From DSNY01 sp037446035 (GTDB taxonomy: Bacteria > Pseudomonadota > Gammaproteobacteria > Burkholderiales > Burkholderiaceae_F), in the NCBI GenBank assembly GCA_037446035.1, contig JBBIJJ010000002.1:1-51071 (forward strand): 51,071 nucleotides of DNA, in the 5' to 3' direction. Under the pieces are notes generated by a model. It was not told the DNA's origin, searched no databases, and saw only the letters and a list, made by a program, of their open reading frames with translations. Both the position numbers and the translations under genes were made by a program. This document shows positions 34,905-45,963 of this stretch, one piece after another (within the stretch, counting starts at the first letter, position 1; every line of letters begins with the position of its first letter).

Positions 34905-36272
34905 ATGAGCCACGCCGCACGGCCACGTCCTGAGCCCGTCCAGGGACACTCCGAAACGGATCCGCCGATCTCGCCTGCGGACGGCAACCCGCCCGCGTCA
35001 GTGCAGGCGTCACCCGATTCGTCGATCGATTCCCAGCCGCCCGGCGGTGTCGACGCACTATCCGGCGAGGCGTTGATGCCGACCCCAGGTGCGGAAGGCG
35101 CGGAGCGTCGGACGCGTGGCCCGCACGGCCGCCGCCGGCGCGGCCGCGGCCGCGGGCAGGTGGGGGGAGCCCGCAGTGAAAACGGAATGGGCGACATCGC
35201 AACGCCGGAGGAGACGCCGGCGACGCTGTTGGCCGGCGAAGGCGGGGAGATCAATCCCGCCGCGATGCCGCCGATGCCGTTGCCGCGTGAACTCCTCGAG
35301 CGTGGCCGCCGCGCTGCCAAGCAGGCGCTGGCCGCACAGTCCGACAAGTTGCACAAGGTCCTGGCAGATGCGGGGATCGGGTCCCGGCGCGACATGGAAG
35401 AGCTGATCATCGCCGGTCGCGTGTCGGTCAACGGCCAGCCCGCCCACATCGGCCAGCGCGTGTCGCCGACCGATCAGGTGCGCGTCAACGGCAAGCCGCT
35501 GGTGCGCAGACAGCCCGGCAAAACGCCGCGCGTGCTGCTGTATCACAAGCCGGCCGGCGAAATCGTCTCGCAAGACGATCCCGAGCGACGCCCCACCGTC
35601 TTCGACAAGCTGCCGAAGGTCTCGGGCGGCCGCTGGGTCGCGGTCGGGCGACTCGACTTCAATACGGAGGGCCTGCTGCTGTTCACCACTTCGGGCGAAC
35701 TCGCCAATCGTCTGATGCATCCGCGTTACGAGGTCGAACGCGAGTACGCCGTGCGCGTGCTCGGCGAGTTGACCGACGAACAGAAGCAGCGCCTGCTTGC
35801 GGGTGTGCCACTGGAAGACGGTGCGGCCGCGTTCTCGAAGCTCGAGGATGCGGGCGGGCAGGGTGCGAACCACTGGTATCGCGTGGTCATCGCCGAAGGA
35901 CGCAACCGCGAGGTGCGGCGCATGTTCGAGGCCGTGGGCCTGGAAGTCAGCCGTCTGATCCGCATCCGATACGGTGCGGTCCGCCTACCGCGCTCGCTCG
36001 CGCGCGGTCGCTACCAGGAACTGTCGCCCGAGTGGGTGCAGGCCTGGATGCACGATCTCGGCATCGCCGCCGAGGAAGTGCGCGGCAAGTCCGCCGGCGG
36101 GCAACGTCCGCAGGGTCAACGCAAGCACCGTGAGCGGTCGGGACCGCGTCAGCCGGATCCGTTGACGAGCACCGTGAACTACATCGCGGCAGGCGGCCGC
36201 CCGGGCGGGCAGCGGCCCGGGATGGGCCAGCATCAGCGCTTCCGGCGCCCCAAGTCCTCGCGGGGTTTCTGA
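34905..36272 (+). CDS. rluB: 23S rRNA pseudouridine 2605 synthase RluB
   Basis: The 455-residue protein has an S4 RNA-binding domain (KLHKVLADAGIGSRRDMEELI, VSVNG) after a ~145-residue low-complexity extension. The RsuA/RluB catalytic domain carries GRLDFNTEGLLLF with the nucleophile Asp251. It isomerises a uridine in helix 89 of 23S rRNA. The Pro/Gly/Arg-rich N-terminus and basic C-terminus (QRKHRERSGPRQ) are longer than in enteric RluB but usual for this lineage. ATG 34905, 11 bases after scpB, is the likely start; the frame upstream is open in overlap with scpB. Confidence 0.93.
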   Translation: MSHAARPRPEPVQGHSETDPPISPADGNPPASVQASPDSSIDSQPPGGVDALSGEALMPTPGAEGAERRTRGPHGRRRRGRGRGQVGGARSENGMGDIATPEETPATLLAGEGGEINPAAMPPMPLPRELLERGRRAAKQALAAQSDKLHKVLADAGIGSRRDMEELIIAGRVSVNGQPAHIGQRVSPTDQVRVNGKPLVRRQPGKTPRVLLYHKPAGEIVSQDDPERRPTVFDKLPKVSGGRWVAVGRLDFNTEGLLLFTTSGELANRLMHPRYEVEREYAVRVLGELTDEQKQRLLAGVPLEDGAAAFSKLEDAGGQGANHWYRVVIAEGRNREVRRMFEAVGLEVSRLIRIRYGAVRLPRSLARGRYQELSPEWVQAWMHDLGIAAEEVRGKSAGGQRPQGQRKHRERSGPRQPDPLTSTVNYIAAGGRPGGQRPGMGQHQRFRRPKSSRGF

Positions 36273-36294
36273 CCTCGCGGGATTCCGGCTAAGC

Positions 36295-36325
36295 CCTTGT
36301 TCCGACAAGGCTTGGCCCCTATAAT
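36295..36325 (+). promoter_or_regulatory. Sigma70 promoter of the rimP-nusA-infB operon with overlapping palindrome
   Basis: A -35 TTGTTC (36297-36302), 17-base spacer and -10 TATAAT (36320-36325) lie 23 bases after rluB. The perfect inverted repeat CCTTGTTCCGACAAGG (36295-36310) covers the -35 and part of the spacer, so it could be an operator. Confidence 0.75.
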
Positions 36326-36331
36326 GCACCA

Positions 36332-36450
36332 ACACCGAAGGGCTCGCGTCGGATTCTGATCGGGTGCCCGTCGGCTGCACGCAGCGCCGGTCATTGGCGT
36401 GCAGGCCTGTTGAATCGCGAAGATGGGCTTTCGGGCCCATTTTTTTTTGG
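36332..36450 (+). ncRNA. rimP leader RNA, putative attenuator
   Basis: Transcription from the TATAAT promoter would begin near 36332 and give a structured leader of about 110 bases ending in a strong intrinsic terminator, upstream of rimP. There is no open frame for a leader peptide that I trust. Premature terminators before rimP have been described in proteobacteria as rimP leaders; assignment to that family is from memory and position. Confidence 0.55.
36423..36448 (+). terminator. Intrinsic terminator within the rimP leader
   Basis: ATGGGC (36423-36428) pairs with GCCCAT (36435-36440) across a six-base loop and is followed at once by a run of T to 36448. It lies between the operon promoter and the rimP start, so read-through must be regulated or partial. 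Confidence 0.85.
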
Positions 36451-36503
36451 GGCGGCGCAAGCGGCAGCGCGATCGGTCGCGACGATCGCCGGAGCAGTGT
36501 TTT

Positions 36504-37079
36504 GTGGCAAGGGTCGATAAAAACTTGTACGCGTTGATCGAACGCACCGTCGAAGGGCTCGACTACGAGCTTGTCGATGTCGAGCGCGCCGGCGGCGGGC
36601 TGCTGCGCGTGACGGTGGACGCGCCGGCGGCCGGCGGCGTGACCGTCGACGATTGCGAGCGCGTCAGCCACCAGCTCACACACCTGTTCGCGGTCGAGGG
36701 CGTCGACTACGACCGGCTCGAAGTGTCGTCGCCCGGTGTGGATCGGCGGCTCGCGAAACCGCGCGACTTCGCGCGCTTTGCCGGCGCGCAGGTTCAGGTG
36801 CAGTTGCTGGCGCCGCTGTCCGGGCGCCGCCGCTTTCGCGGGCGGTTGCTCGGCGTGGCAGGCGCGGCCGGCCAGGAGCGTATCCGGATGGAAGTCGCGC
36901 CCGACGACGCGAGCGCTCGGTCGACCGCGGCGGGGCAGGTGAAAGGGCGTGCGCGCGGACAGGCGCGACGCACGGCGGATGAACTGGCGGCGCCGCCGCA
37001 GACGATCGAGTTCGCACTCGCGGATCTCGACCGTGCGCGGCTGGTACCGGTGCTGAACTTCAGGAGCGGGCAAAAATGA
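36504..37079 (+). CDS. rimP: Ribosome maturation factor RimP
   Basis: The 191-residue protein has the RimP pattern LYALIERTVEGLDYELVDVE, LRVTVD, CERVSHQLTHLF and YDRLEVSSPGVDRRLAKPRDF. It helps 30S subunit assembly. The start is GTG 36504 with GGAG ten bases upstream; the in-frame ATG at 36423 lies inside the terminator stem and is rejected. The protein is about 40 residues longer than the usual ~150 because of a basic insertion (GQVKGRARGQARR) in the C-terminal half. It overlaps nusA by ATGA (37076-37079). Confidence 0.94.
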   Translation: MARVDKNLYALIERTVEGLDYELVDVERAGGGLLRVTVDAPAAGGVTVDDCERVSHQLTHLFAVEGVDYDRLEVSSPGVDRRLAKPRDFARFAGAQVQVQLLAPLSGRRRFRGRLLGVAGAAGQERIRMEVAPDDASARSTAAGQVKGRARGQARRTADELAAPPQTIEFALADLDRARLVPVLNFRSGQK

Positions 37080-38578
37080 GCCGTGAAATTCTGCTGTTGG
37101 TCGACGCGCTCGCGCGCGAGAAGAACGTGCCGCGCGAGATCGTTTTCGGCGCGCTCGAATCGGCGCTCGCTGCCGCCACCAAGAAGCTGTTCCACGAGGA
37201 CGACGTCGAGATCCGCGTTGCGGTCGACCGCGAGACGGGCGACTACGAGGCGTTCCGGCGCTGGCTGGTCGTGCCCGACGAAGCGGGGCTGCAGGAGCCG
37301 GGTCATCAGATCCTGCTGTCGGAGGCGCGCGAACAGATTCCGGACATCGAGGTCGACGAGTACATCGAGGAGCCGCTGCCGAAGCAGGAGGTGGCCACCG
37401 GCCGCCGCTTCGCGCAGGACACCAAGCAGGTCATTCTGCAGAAGATCCGCGACGCCGAACGCGAGCAGCTGCTGCAGGAGTTTCTGGCGCGCGGCGACCA
37501 GATCGTCAGCGGCACGATCAAGCGCATGGACAAGGGTGACGCGATCGTTGAAATTGGCAAAATCGAGGCGCGCCTGCCGCGCTCCGAGATGATTCCGAAA
37601 GAGAATCTGCGCATCGGCGACCGCGTCCGCGCGTACGTTGCGAAGATCGACCGGCAGGCGCGCGGTCCGCAGGTGATTCTGTCGCGCACCTCGCCCGAGT
37701 TTCTCAAGAAGCTCTTCGAGTTCGAGGTGCCCGAGATCGAGCAGGGGCTGCTCGTGATCAAGTCGGCCGCGCGCGACCCCGGCGTGCGTGCCAAGATCGC
37801 CGTGTGGACCAACGACCGCCGCATCGACCCGATTGGCACCTGCGTGGGCATGCGCGGCTCGCGCGTGCAGGCGGTGACCAACGAGCTGGCCGGCGAACGC
37901 ATCGACATCGTGCTGTGGTCCGACGATCCGGCACAGTTCGTCATCGGCGCGCTCGCCCCGGCCAACGTCAGCCAGATCTACCTCGACGAAGACCAGCACG
38001 CGATGGACGTGGTGGTCGACGAAGACAACCTGGCCATCGCGATCGGCCGCGGCGGCCAGAACGTGCGGCTCGCCTCGGAGCTGACCGGCTGGCAGATCAA
38101 CATCATGACCGACGAGGAGTCCAAGCAGAAGCGGCAGGGCGAGCAGGAGGCGATCCGCGCGCTGTTCATGGAAAAGCTGGACGTCGACGAGGAGATCGCC
38201 AACATCCTGATCGCCGAGGGCTTCGCCACGCTCGACGAGATCGCCTACGTGCCGGTCAACGAGCTGCTCGAGATCGAAGCCTTCGACGCGGAGACCGTCG
38301 AGGAGCTGCGCACTCGCGCGCGCAACGCGCTGCTCACGGAGGCGATCGCGCGCGAGGAGAACCTCGAAAAGGTCGAGCCCGCGATGCTCGAGCTGGAGGG
38401 CATGGACAAGGAGCTGGCGGCCAAGCTCGCCGAGAACAACATCAAGACGCGCGACGATCTGGGCGAGCTGGCGGTCGACGAGCTGGTCGAGATGACCGGA
38501 ATCGACGAAGAGCGCGCCAAGACGTTGATCATGGCCGCACGCGCGCACTGGTTCGCCGAAGAGGCCGCCAGCAAGTGA
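37076..38578 (+). CDS. nusA: Transcription termination/antitermination factor NusA
   Basis: The 500-residue protein has the N-terminal RNA-polymerase binding domain (MSREILLLVDALAREKNV), an S1 domain (GDQIVSGTIKRMDKGDAIVEIG), two KH domains (DPIGTCVGMRGSRVQAV; IAIGRGGQNVRLASELTGW) and the two acidic C-terminal repeats. NusA binds polymerase and nascent RNA, controls pausing and termination, and works in rRNA antitermination. Length is normal for the proteobacterial form. NusA may act on the terminator in its own leader, as expected for an autoregulated operon. infB follows after 63 bases. Confidence 0.97.
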   Translation: MSREILLLVDALAREKNVPREIVFGALESALAAATKKLFHEDDVEIRVAVDRETGDYEAFRRWLVVPDEAGLQEPGHQILLSEAREQIPDIEVDEYIEEPLPKQEVATGRRFAQDTKQVILQKIRDAEREQLLQEFLARGDQIVSGTIKRMDKGDAIVEIGKIEARLPRSEMIPKENLRIGDRVRAYVAKIDRQARGPQVILSRTSPEFLKKLFEFEVPEIEQGLLVIKSAARDPGVRAKIAVWTNDRRIDPIGTCVGMRGSRVQAVTNELAGERIDIVLWSDDPAQFVIGALAPANVSQIYLDEDQHAMDVVVDEDNLAIAIGRGGQNVRLASELTGWQINIMTDEESKQKRQGEQEAIRALFMEKLDVDEEIANILIAEGFATLDEIAYVPVNELLEIEAFDAETVEELRTRARNALLTEAIAREENLEKVEPAMLELEGMDKELAAKLAENNIKTRDDLGELAVDELVEMTGIDEERAKTLIMAARAHWFAEEAASK

Positions 38579-38641
38579 TGGACGGCCGCTGACGGGCAAC
38601 GCGCACGGCCGAAGCAAACAAGCAGCGAGGGAAGATCATCT

Positions 38642-41365
38642 ATGCCGAGCAACACCGTTTCCCAGTTCGCCGCGGAACTGAAGGTTCCGCCGCAACTGCT
38701 GCTCGAACAACTGCGCGCCGCCGGCGTCAACAAGAAGGCCGAGAGCGACACGCTGACCGAAGAGGACAAGGCGCGCCTGCTGGAGTCGCTGCGCCGGGCG
38801 CACGGCGCCGAGGCGCCGGAAAAGAGAAAGATCACGCTCACGCGCAAGCAGACCACCGAGATCAAGCAGGCCGACGGCAGCGGACGGGCGCGCACGATCC
38901 AGGTCGAGGTGCGCAAGAAGCGCGTCTTCGTCAAGCGCGACGAGGCGGCCGTGGCCGAACCCGAGGCGGCGCCGGTCGCGCCGGCCGCGCCCGTGATCGA
39001 TGCGGCCGAACTGGCCAAGCGCGAGGAAGAAGCGCGCCGTGCGGCCGAGCTGGTCGCGCGCCAGATGGCCGAGGCCAAGGAGCGCGCCGAACGCGCGCAG
39101 CGCGAGGTGCAGCAGGCGCAGCGGCAGGAGCAGGAAACGCTCGAAGCGGCCAAGCAGCGCGAGGCCGCGGCCAATGCCGAGGTCGAGCGTATCCGCGCCG
39201 AGCAGCACGCCGCCGACGAAGCCGCGAAGCAGGCGCAGCTCGCGCAGGAGCGTGCGCGCCGCGCGGTGGAGGAAGAGGTCGCCGCGATCAAGAGCATGAT
39301 GTCGGCGCCGAAAAAGGTGCTGAAGGCACCGACCACCGAAGGCACTCTGCATAAGCCAGCGGCCAAGGCGGAAGCGAAGCCGGCCGAAGCGAAGAAGGAA
39401 GAGAAAAAGCCCGGCGTCAAGGAAGTCAAGTCGGGCAAGCTCGCGTCGAGCTGGTCCGAGGATGCGGCCAAGAAGCGTGCGCTGAAAACGCGCGGCGACA
39501 CCTCGGGCGGGGCCGCGGGCTGGCGCGGCCCGAAGGGCCGCAGCCGGCACGGCCGCGACGAGCGTGGCGAAGAGCGCGCGGCGGCCGCTGCACCCGCCGA
39601 GCCGATCGTGCGCGAAATCAGCGTTCCGGAGACGATCACGGTGGCCGATCTCGCCCACAAGATGGCGGTCAAGGCCTCCGAGGTCATCAAGGTGCTGATG
39701 AAACTCGGCCAGATGGTGACGATCAACCAGGTGCTCGACCAGGAAACCGCGATGATCGTCGTTACCGAACTTGGGCATACCCCGGTCGCGGCCAAGCTCG
39801 ATTCGCCCGAAGCGCTGCTCGCCGAAACGTCGGCTGCCGGCGCCGAAGCGGTGGCCGAACCGCGCCCGCCGGTCGTCACGATCATGGGCCACGTCGACCA
39901 CGGCAAGACTTCGCTGCTCGACTACATCCGCCGCACCAAGGTCGCGGCCGGCGAAGCGGGCGGCATCACGCAGCACATCGGCGCTTACCACGTGCAGACG
40001 CCGCGCGGCATCGTCACCTTCCTGGACACTCCGGGTCACGAGGCATTCACCGCGATGCGCGCGCGCGGTGCGAAGGCCACCGACATCGTCGTGCTGGTGG
40101 TGGCGGCCGACGACGGCGTGATGCCGCAGACCAAGGAGGCGATCGCACACGCCAAGGCCGCCGGTGTTCCGCTGGTCGTCGCGCTGAACAAGATCGACAA
40201 GCCCGAGGCCAACCCCGAGCGCGTCAAGCAGGAGCTCGTCGCCGAAGGCGTGGTACCCGAGGAGTACGGCGGCGACTCGCCGTTCTGCCCAGTGTCGGCC
40301 AAGACGGGCAAGGGCATCGACGAGCTGCTCGAAAACGTGCTGTTGCAGGCCGAAGTCCTCGAGCTCAAGGCGGTCCGGAACGGACCCGCCAAAGGGCTGA
40401 TCATCGAGTCGCGGCTCGACAAGGGGCGCGGCCCGGTGGCCACCGTGCTGGTGCAAAGCGGCACGCTCAAGCGCGGCGACGTCGTGCTCGCCGGTGCGTG
40501 CTTCGGGCGCGTGCGCGCGATGCTCGACGAGAACGGCAAGGCGATCCAGGAGGCCGGGCCTTCGATTCCGGTCGAGATCGTCGGCCTGTCCGACGTGCCG
40601 GCCGCAGGCGACGAGTTGATCGTGCTCGGCGACGAGCGCAAGGCGCGCGAGATCGCGCTGTATCGCCAGGGCAAGTTCCGCGACACCAAGCTGGCTAAGC
40701 AGCAGGCCGCCAAGCTCGAGAACGTTTTCGAGCAGATGGGCGAGGGTCAGGTGCGCACCTTGCCGCTGATCATCAAGGCCGACGTGCAGGGCTCGCAGGA
40801 GGCGCTGGTGCACGCGCTGACCAAGCTGTCGACCGACGAGGTCAAGGTGCAGGTCGTGCACGCGCAGGTCGGCGGCATCACCGAGAGCGACGTCAACCTC
40901 GCGCTCGCCAGCAAGGCCGTGATCATCGGTTTCAACGTGCGCGCCGATCAACAGGCGCGCAAGCTCGCCGAGAGCAACGGCATCCAGATCCGCTACTACA
41001 ACATCATCTACGACGCGGTCGACGACGTGAAGGCTGCGCTGTCCGGCCTGCTGGCGCCCGAGCAGCGCGAGCAGGTGCTGGGGCTCGTGGAGATCCGGCA
41101 GATCTTCCGCGTGCCCAAGGTCGGCGTGGTGGCCGGATGCATGGTGCTCGACGGCGTGGTCAAGCGCACCGCGAATGCGCGCCTGCTGCGCGACAACGTG
41201 GTGATCTGGACCGGCGAGCTGTCGTCGCTGAAGCGCTTCAAGGACGACGTCAAGGAAGTCAAGGCCGGTTTCGAGTGCGGTCTGTCGCTGAAGGGCTACG
41301 ACGACATCAAGGAAGGCGACCAGCTCGAGATCTTCGAGGTGCAGGAAGTCGCGCGCACGCTGTAG
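38642..41365 (+). CDS. infB: Translation initiation factor IF-2
   Basis: The 907-residue protein has the N-terminal IF2N helix region (NTVSQFAAELKVPPQLLLEQL), a long charged coiled-coil rich in Ala, Glu and Arg (about residues 115-330), and the G domain. The G domain has G1 GHVDHGKTS (416-424), DTPGH and NKID. The two C-terminal domains close with KGYDDIKEGDQLEIFEVQEV. IF-2 brings fMet-tRNA to the 30S subunit. Internal initiation to give a shorter form is known in other bacteria; the ATG codons near residue 220 would be candidates. It is complete. Confidence 0.97.
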   Translation: MPSNTVSQFAAELKVPPQLLLEQLRAAGVNKKAESDTLTEEDKARLLESLRRAHGAEAPEKRKITLTRKQTTEIKQADGSGRARTIQVEVRKKRVFVKRDEAAVAEPEAAPVAPAAPVIDAAELAKREEEARRAAELVARQMAEAKERAERAQREVQQAQRQEQETLEAAKQREAAANAEVERIRAEQHAADEAAKQAQLAQERARRAVEEEVAAIKSMMSAPKKVLKAPTTEGTLHKPAAKAEAKPAEAKKEEKKPGVKEVKSGKLASSWSEDAAKKRALKTRGDTSGGAAGWRGPKGRSRHGRDERGEERAAAAAPAEPIVREISVPETITVADLAHKMAVKASEVIKVLMKLGQMVTINQVLDQETAMIVVTELGHTPVAAKLDSPEALLAETSAAGAEAVAEPRPPVVTIMGHVDHGKTSLLDYIRRTKVAAGEAGGITQHIGAYHVQTPRGIVTFLDTPGHEAFTAMRARGAKATDIVVLVVAADDGVMPQTKEAIAHAKAAGVPLVVALNKIDKPEANPERVKQELVAEGVVPEEYGGDSPFCPVSAKTGKGIDELLENVLLQAEVLELKAVRNGPAKGLIIESRLDKGRGPVATVLVQSGTLKRGDVVLAGACFGRVRAMLDENGKAIQEAGPSIPVEIVGLSDVPAAGDELIVLGDERKAREIALYRQGKFRDTKLAKQQAAKLENVFEQMGEGQVRTLPLIIKADVQGSQEALVHALTKLSTDEVKVQVVHAQVGGITESDVNLALASKAVIIGFNVRADQQARKLAESNGIQIRYYNIIYDAVDDVKAALSGLLAPEQREQVLGLVEIRQIFRVPKVGVVAGCMVLDGVVKRTANARLLRDNVVIWTGELSSLKRFKDDVKEVKAGFECGLSLKGYDDIKEGDQLEIFEVQEVARTL

Positions 41366-41625
41366 AAAGGATCGATCAAGCACTCCAGGCACAAGGAGCA
41401 CGGGCAACCGCAGGGGCAGACGGGCTCGCTGCGGTTCGCTCTTCCTCTGCGAAGGCGTGCGGATTGCGTCGCGGGCGGGTCGCTGGCCAAGCGCCGGCAG
41501 CCGCCGGGCCGAGACATAACAGGTAGACAGGCGAGGCCCGAGCACCGCGCAACGACGCCGGCGGGCCGCGCGGTAAACAGATTCATACCTTCTGAGTTCT
41601 GCGTTTTTCCTTGGTGAGTTCCAAG

Positions 41626-42000
41626 ATGACCCGAAGCGGCAGTAAACCCCAGCGCGGCCAGCGCATCGCCGACCAGATCCAGCGCGATCTGGCCGAGCTC
41701 ATCCAGCGCGAGATTCCCGTGTCGCGCGCGGGACTGATTACCGTCAGCGGCGTGGAGATCACGCCGGACTACGCGCACGCGAAGGTCTACTTCACCGTGC
41801 TCGGCGCGGAACCGGAAATCGCGGCGAAGCTGCTCAACGACAAGGCGGGCTACTTCCACTCCGTGTTGTTCAAGCGACTGCAGATCCACACGGTGCCGGC
41901 GCTGAAGTTCGTCCACGACGCCTCGGTCGAGAAGGGCTTCGAGATCGACAAGCTGATCGCTGACGCCGTCGCGCCCGATTCGCGGAAGCCGAAGGGATGA
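41626..42000 (+). CDS. rbfA: Ribosome-binding factor A
   Basis: The 124-residue protein shows the RbfA KH-fold pattern RIADQIQRDLAELIQREI, GLITVSGVEITPDYAHAKVYFTV and FKRLQIHTVPALKFVHDAS. It binds the 30S subunit during late 16S processing and cold growth. ATG 41626 was chosen over the TTG at 41611. The 260-base gap after infB shows no gene or terminator, so the operon probably continues. The stop is seven bases before truB. Confidence 0.95.
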   Translation: MTRSGSKPQRGQRIADQIQRDLAELIQREIPVSRAGLITVSGVEITPDYAHAKVYFTVLGAEPEIAAKLLNDKAGYFHSVLFKRLQIHTVPALKFVHDASVEKGFEIDKLIADAVAPDSRKPKG

Positions 42001-42007
42001 GGCCGCC

Positions 42008-42916
42008 GTGCCCGCACGACGCAAGGGCGACGCCGTCGACGGCGTTCTGCTGCTCGACAAACCGGGCGGCATCAGCAGCAACCTGGCGCTGCAGAAGGCG
42101 CGCCGGCTGCTGAACGCGGCCAAGGCCGGCCATACCGGCACGCTCGATCCGCTCGCCACCGGGCTGCTCGCGCTCGCGTTCGGCGAAGCGACCAAGTTCG
42201 CCGCCGACCTGCTCGAAGCCGATAAGGCGTACGAGGCTACACTCGCGCTCGGCGTGCGCACGAGCACCGCCGACGCCGAGGGCACGGTGATCGAAACGCG
42301 GCCGGTCGCGGTCACGCGCGCGCAGCTCGAGGCGGTGCTGGCGCGTTTCGTCGGCACGATCCGGCAGACGCCGCCGATACACGCCGCGCTCAAACGCGAC
42401 GGCCGCCCGCTGTACGACTACGCGCAGCGCGGCATCGAAGTCGAGCGCGCACCGCGCAGCGTGCGCATCGAGCGGCTCGAACTGCTCGACTTCGACGGCA
42501 CCCGTGCGCGTGTTGCGGTCGCTTGCAGCAAGGGTACCTACGTGCGAACGCTCGCCGAGGACATCGGTGCGGCGCTCGGCTGCGGCGCGCATCTGGGCGC
42601 GCTGCGGCGCACGCGCGTGGGTGCGTTGACGGTCGAGCGGGCCGTTTCGCTCGCCGCGCTCGAGGCGATGCCGGCGGCGGTGCGGCACGAATGGTTGCTG
42701 CCGGTCGATACGCTGCTGGCGGGTGTGCCGCGTGTCGACCTCGGGCAGCGGCAGGCGGCGCTATTCGCGCACGGCGGCCAGCTCGACCTCGGTGTGCCGC
42801 CGCAAGGCCCCGGGCGCCGGCGCGTCTACGGCCCGAACGAAAGACTGCTTGGCCTGGCCGAGCTGGACGAACGCGGCATGCTGAATCCGCGCCGATTGAT
42901 TGCCATCGCCGACTGA
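42008..42916 (+). CDS. truB: tRNA pseudouridine 55 synthase TruB
   Basis: The 302-residue protein starts at GTG 42008 and has GVLLLDKPGGISSN, the catalytic motif GHTGTLDPLATGLL with Asp47, KAYEATLALGVRTSTADAEG and CSKGTYVRTLAEDIG. It modifies U55 in the T-loop of tRNAs. The C-terminal PUA-like segment is present (GVPRVDLGQRQAALFAHGG). Tight spacing after rbfA supports co-transcription. Confidence 0.96.
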   Translation: MPARRKGDAVDGVLLLDKPGGISSNLALQKARRLLNAAKAGHTGTLDPLATGLLALAFGEATKFAADLLEADKAYEATLALGVRTSTADAEGTVIETRPVAVTRAQLEAVLARFVGTIRQTPPIHAALKRDGRPLYDYAQRGIEVERAPRSVRIERLELLDFDGTRARVAVACSKGTYVRTLAEDIGAALGCGAHLGALRRTRVGALTVERAVSLAALEAMPAAVRHEWLLPVDTLLAGVPRVDLGQRQAALFAHGGQLDLGVPPQGPGRRRVYGPNERLLGLAELDERGMLNPRRLIAIAD

Positions 42917-42996
42917 TCCCGCTTGCCGACCTCGCCTGCCCCGGAAGCGGCGGGGCGGCTCGGGGTAAGCGGCTCGGCACGACAGGAACTGCCTCC

Positions 42997-44829
<1,833 letters not shown>

Positions 44830-44921
44830 CAAGCGCCACTGGCCGAGTCGACCACGCCGAGCTGCGGAACGCGCAAGCCGGGGTCAGACCGACGCAGGAT
44901 CTGCGTGCGCTCGCCGTCTCC

Positions 44922-45851
44922 ATGCTGAATCTCCCTGCCTCGCCGGACGCCGAATCCGATCGGCGCGCGCGTCGGCGCGCGCTGGCGCTGATGGTCGCAG
45001 CGCCGGTGCTGTGGAGCATCGCCGGCGTGGTCACGCGCCATCTGTCGGTCGAGCTGCAGCAGCACGGCCGGTTCGAAATCACGCTGTGGCGCAGTCTCTT
45101 CGCGGCGCTTTTCGTCGGTGGCTATCTCGCGCTTCTCAAGCGCGACCTGACCGGCAGTCTCAAGCGCGCCGGCGGCGCCGGGCTGCTGTCGGGACTGATG
45201 TGGAGCGCGATGTTCTGCTGCTTCATGCTCGCGCTGACGCTGACCACGGTGGCCAACACGCTGATCGTGCTGGCGGTCGCTCCGCTGGCGACGACGCTGC
45301 TCGCATGGGCGGTGCTGCGCACGCCGGTTCCGGCGCGCACCTGGGTCGCCATCGGCGTTGCGATGCTCGGCATCGGCTGGATGTTCGCCGACGGGCTGAG
45401 GCTGGACGCAGGCGGGCATCTGGCCGGCATGGCGGTCGCCTTCGGCGTTCCGCTGGCCTCGGCGATCAACGTGGTGACGCTCAAGAAGCGCGGCCAGTCG
45501 GTCGACCTGATACCCGCCGTCTTCGTCGGCGCAGTGCTGTCGGTCGTGCTGATGCTGCCGTTGGCGCTGCCGTTGCGCGCCGAGCCGCGCGACGTGGTGC
45601 TGCTGGCGCTGCTCGGGTTCTTCCAGCTCGGGCTGCCCTGCATGCTGATGGTCGCGGCCGTCCGGCACCTGACCGCGGCCGAGGTTGCGCTGCTGGCCCT
45701 GCTGGAGGTGCTGCTCGGGCCGCTGTGGGCCTGGATCGGCGCGGGCGAAGTGCCGGCGCCGTCGACGCTGGCCGGCGGCGCTGTCGTGCTGGCTGCGCTC
45801 GCGTTCAACGAGCTCGCCCGCCCGGGCGCGGCGACGCGTGGCGGGTCATGA
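44922..45851 (+). CDS. EamA/DMT family transporter
   Basis: The 309-residue membrane protein has about ten helices in two EamA halves. The first begins ALALMVAAPVLWSIAGVVTRHL, and the second ends AEVALLALLEVLLGPLWAWIGAGEVP, the typical helix 9 motif. Members export or import amino acids, nucleotide metabolites or cofactors; the substrate is not evident. It lies 92 bases after typA and may be independent. No signal peptide is present, as usual. Confidence 0.9.
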   Translation: MLNLPASPDAESDRRARRRALALMVAAPVLWSIAGVVTRHLSVELQQHGRFEITLWRSLFAALFVGGYLALLKRDLTGSLKRAGGAGLLSGLMWSAMFCCFMLALTLTTVANTLIVLAVAPLATTLLAWAVLRTPVPARTWVAIGVAMLGIGWMFADGLRLDAGGHLAGMAVAFGVPLASAINVVTLKKRGQSVDLIPAVFVGAVLSVVLMLPLALPLRAEPRDVVLLALLGFFQLGLPCMLMVAAVRHLTAAEVALLALLEVLLGPLWAWIGAGEVPAPSTLAGGAVVLAALAFNELARPGAATRGGS

Positions 45852-45963
45852 CAGGTGCGCGAGGTCCGGCGCGCCACGAATCGCCGGCTGCCCGCGCGAT
45901 CGTCGGGCTGCCCGCGCGCCGACGCGGGCCGGACGTGGGACACCGATCGGCTAAGCTCGCGCC

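Noticed and set aside
36423..36503. rimP starting at the ATG 36423
   Set aside because: This ATG lies in the terminator stem and the following 27 residues are not RimP-like; GTG 36504 has a ribosome site and the family start.
38636..41545. A 969-residue open frame antisense to infB, and similar long frames opposite prsT, tviB/tviC and typA
   Set aside because: High GC leaves few stops on the opposite strand. These frames are Arg/Leu/His-rich, have no domain and mirror genes with clear family motifs.
41366..41625. A gene or tRNA between infB and rbfA
   Set aside because: No cloverleaf, ribosome site or domain could be found in the 260 bases.
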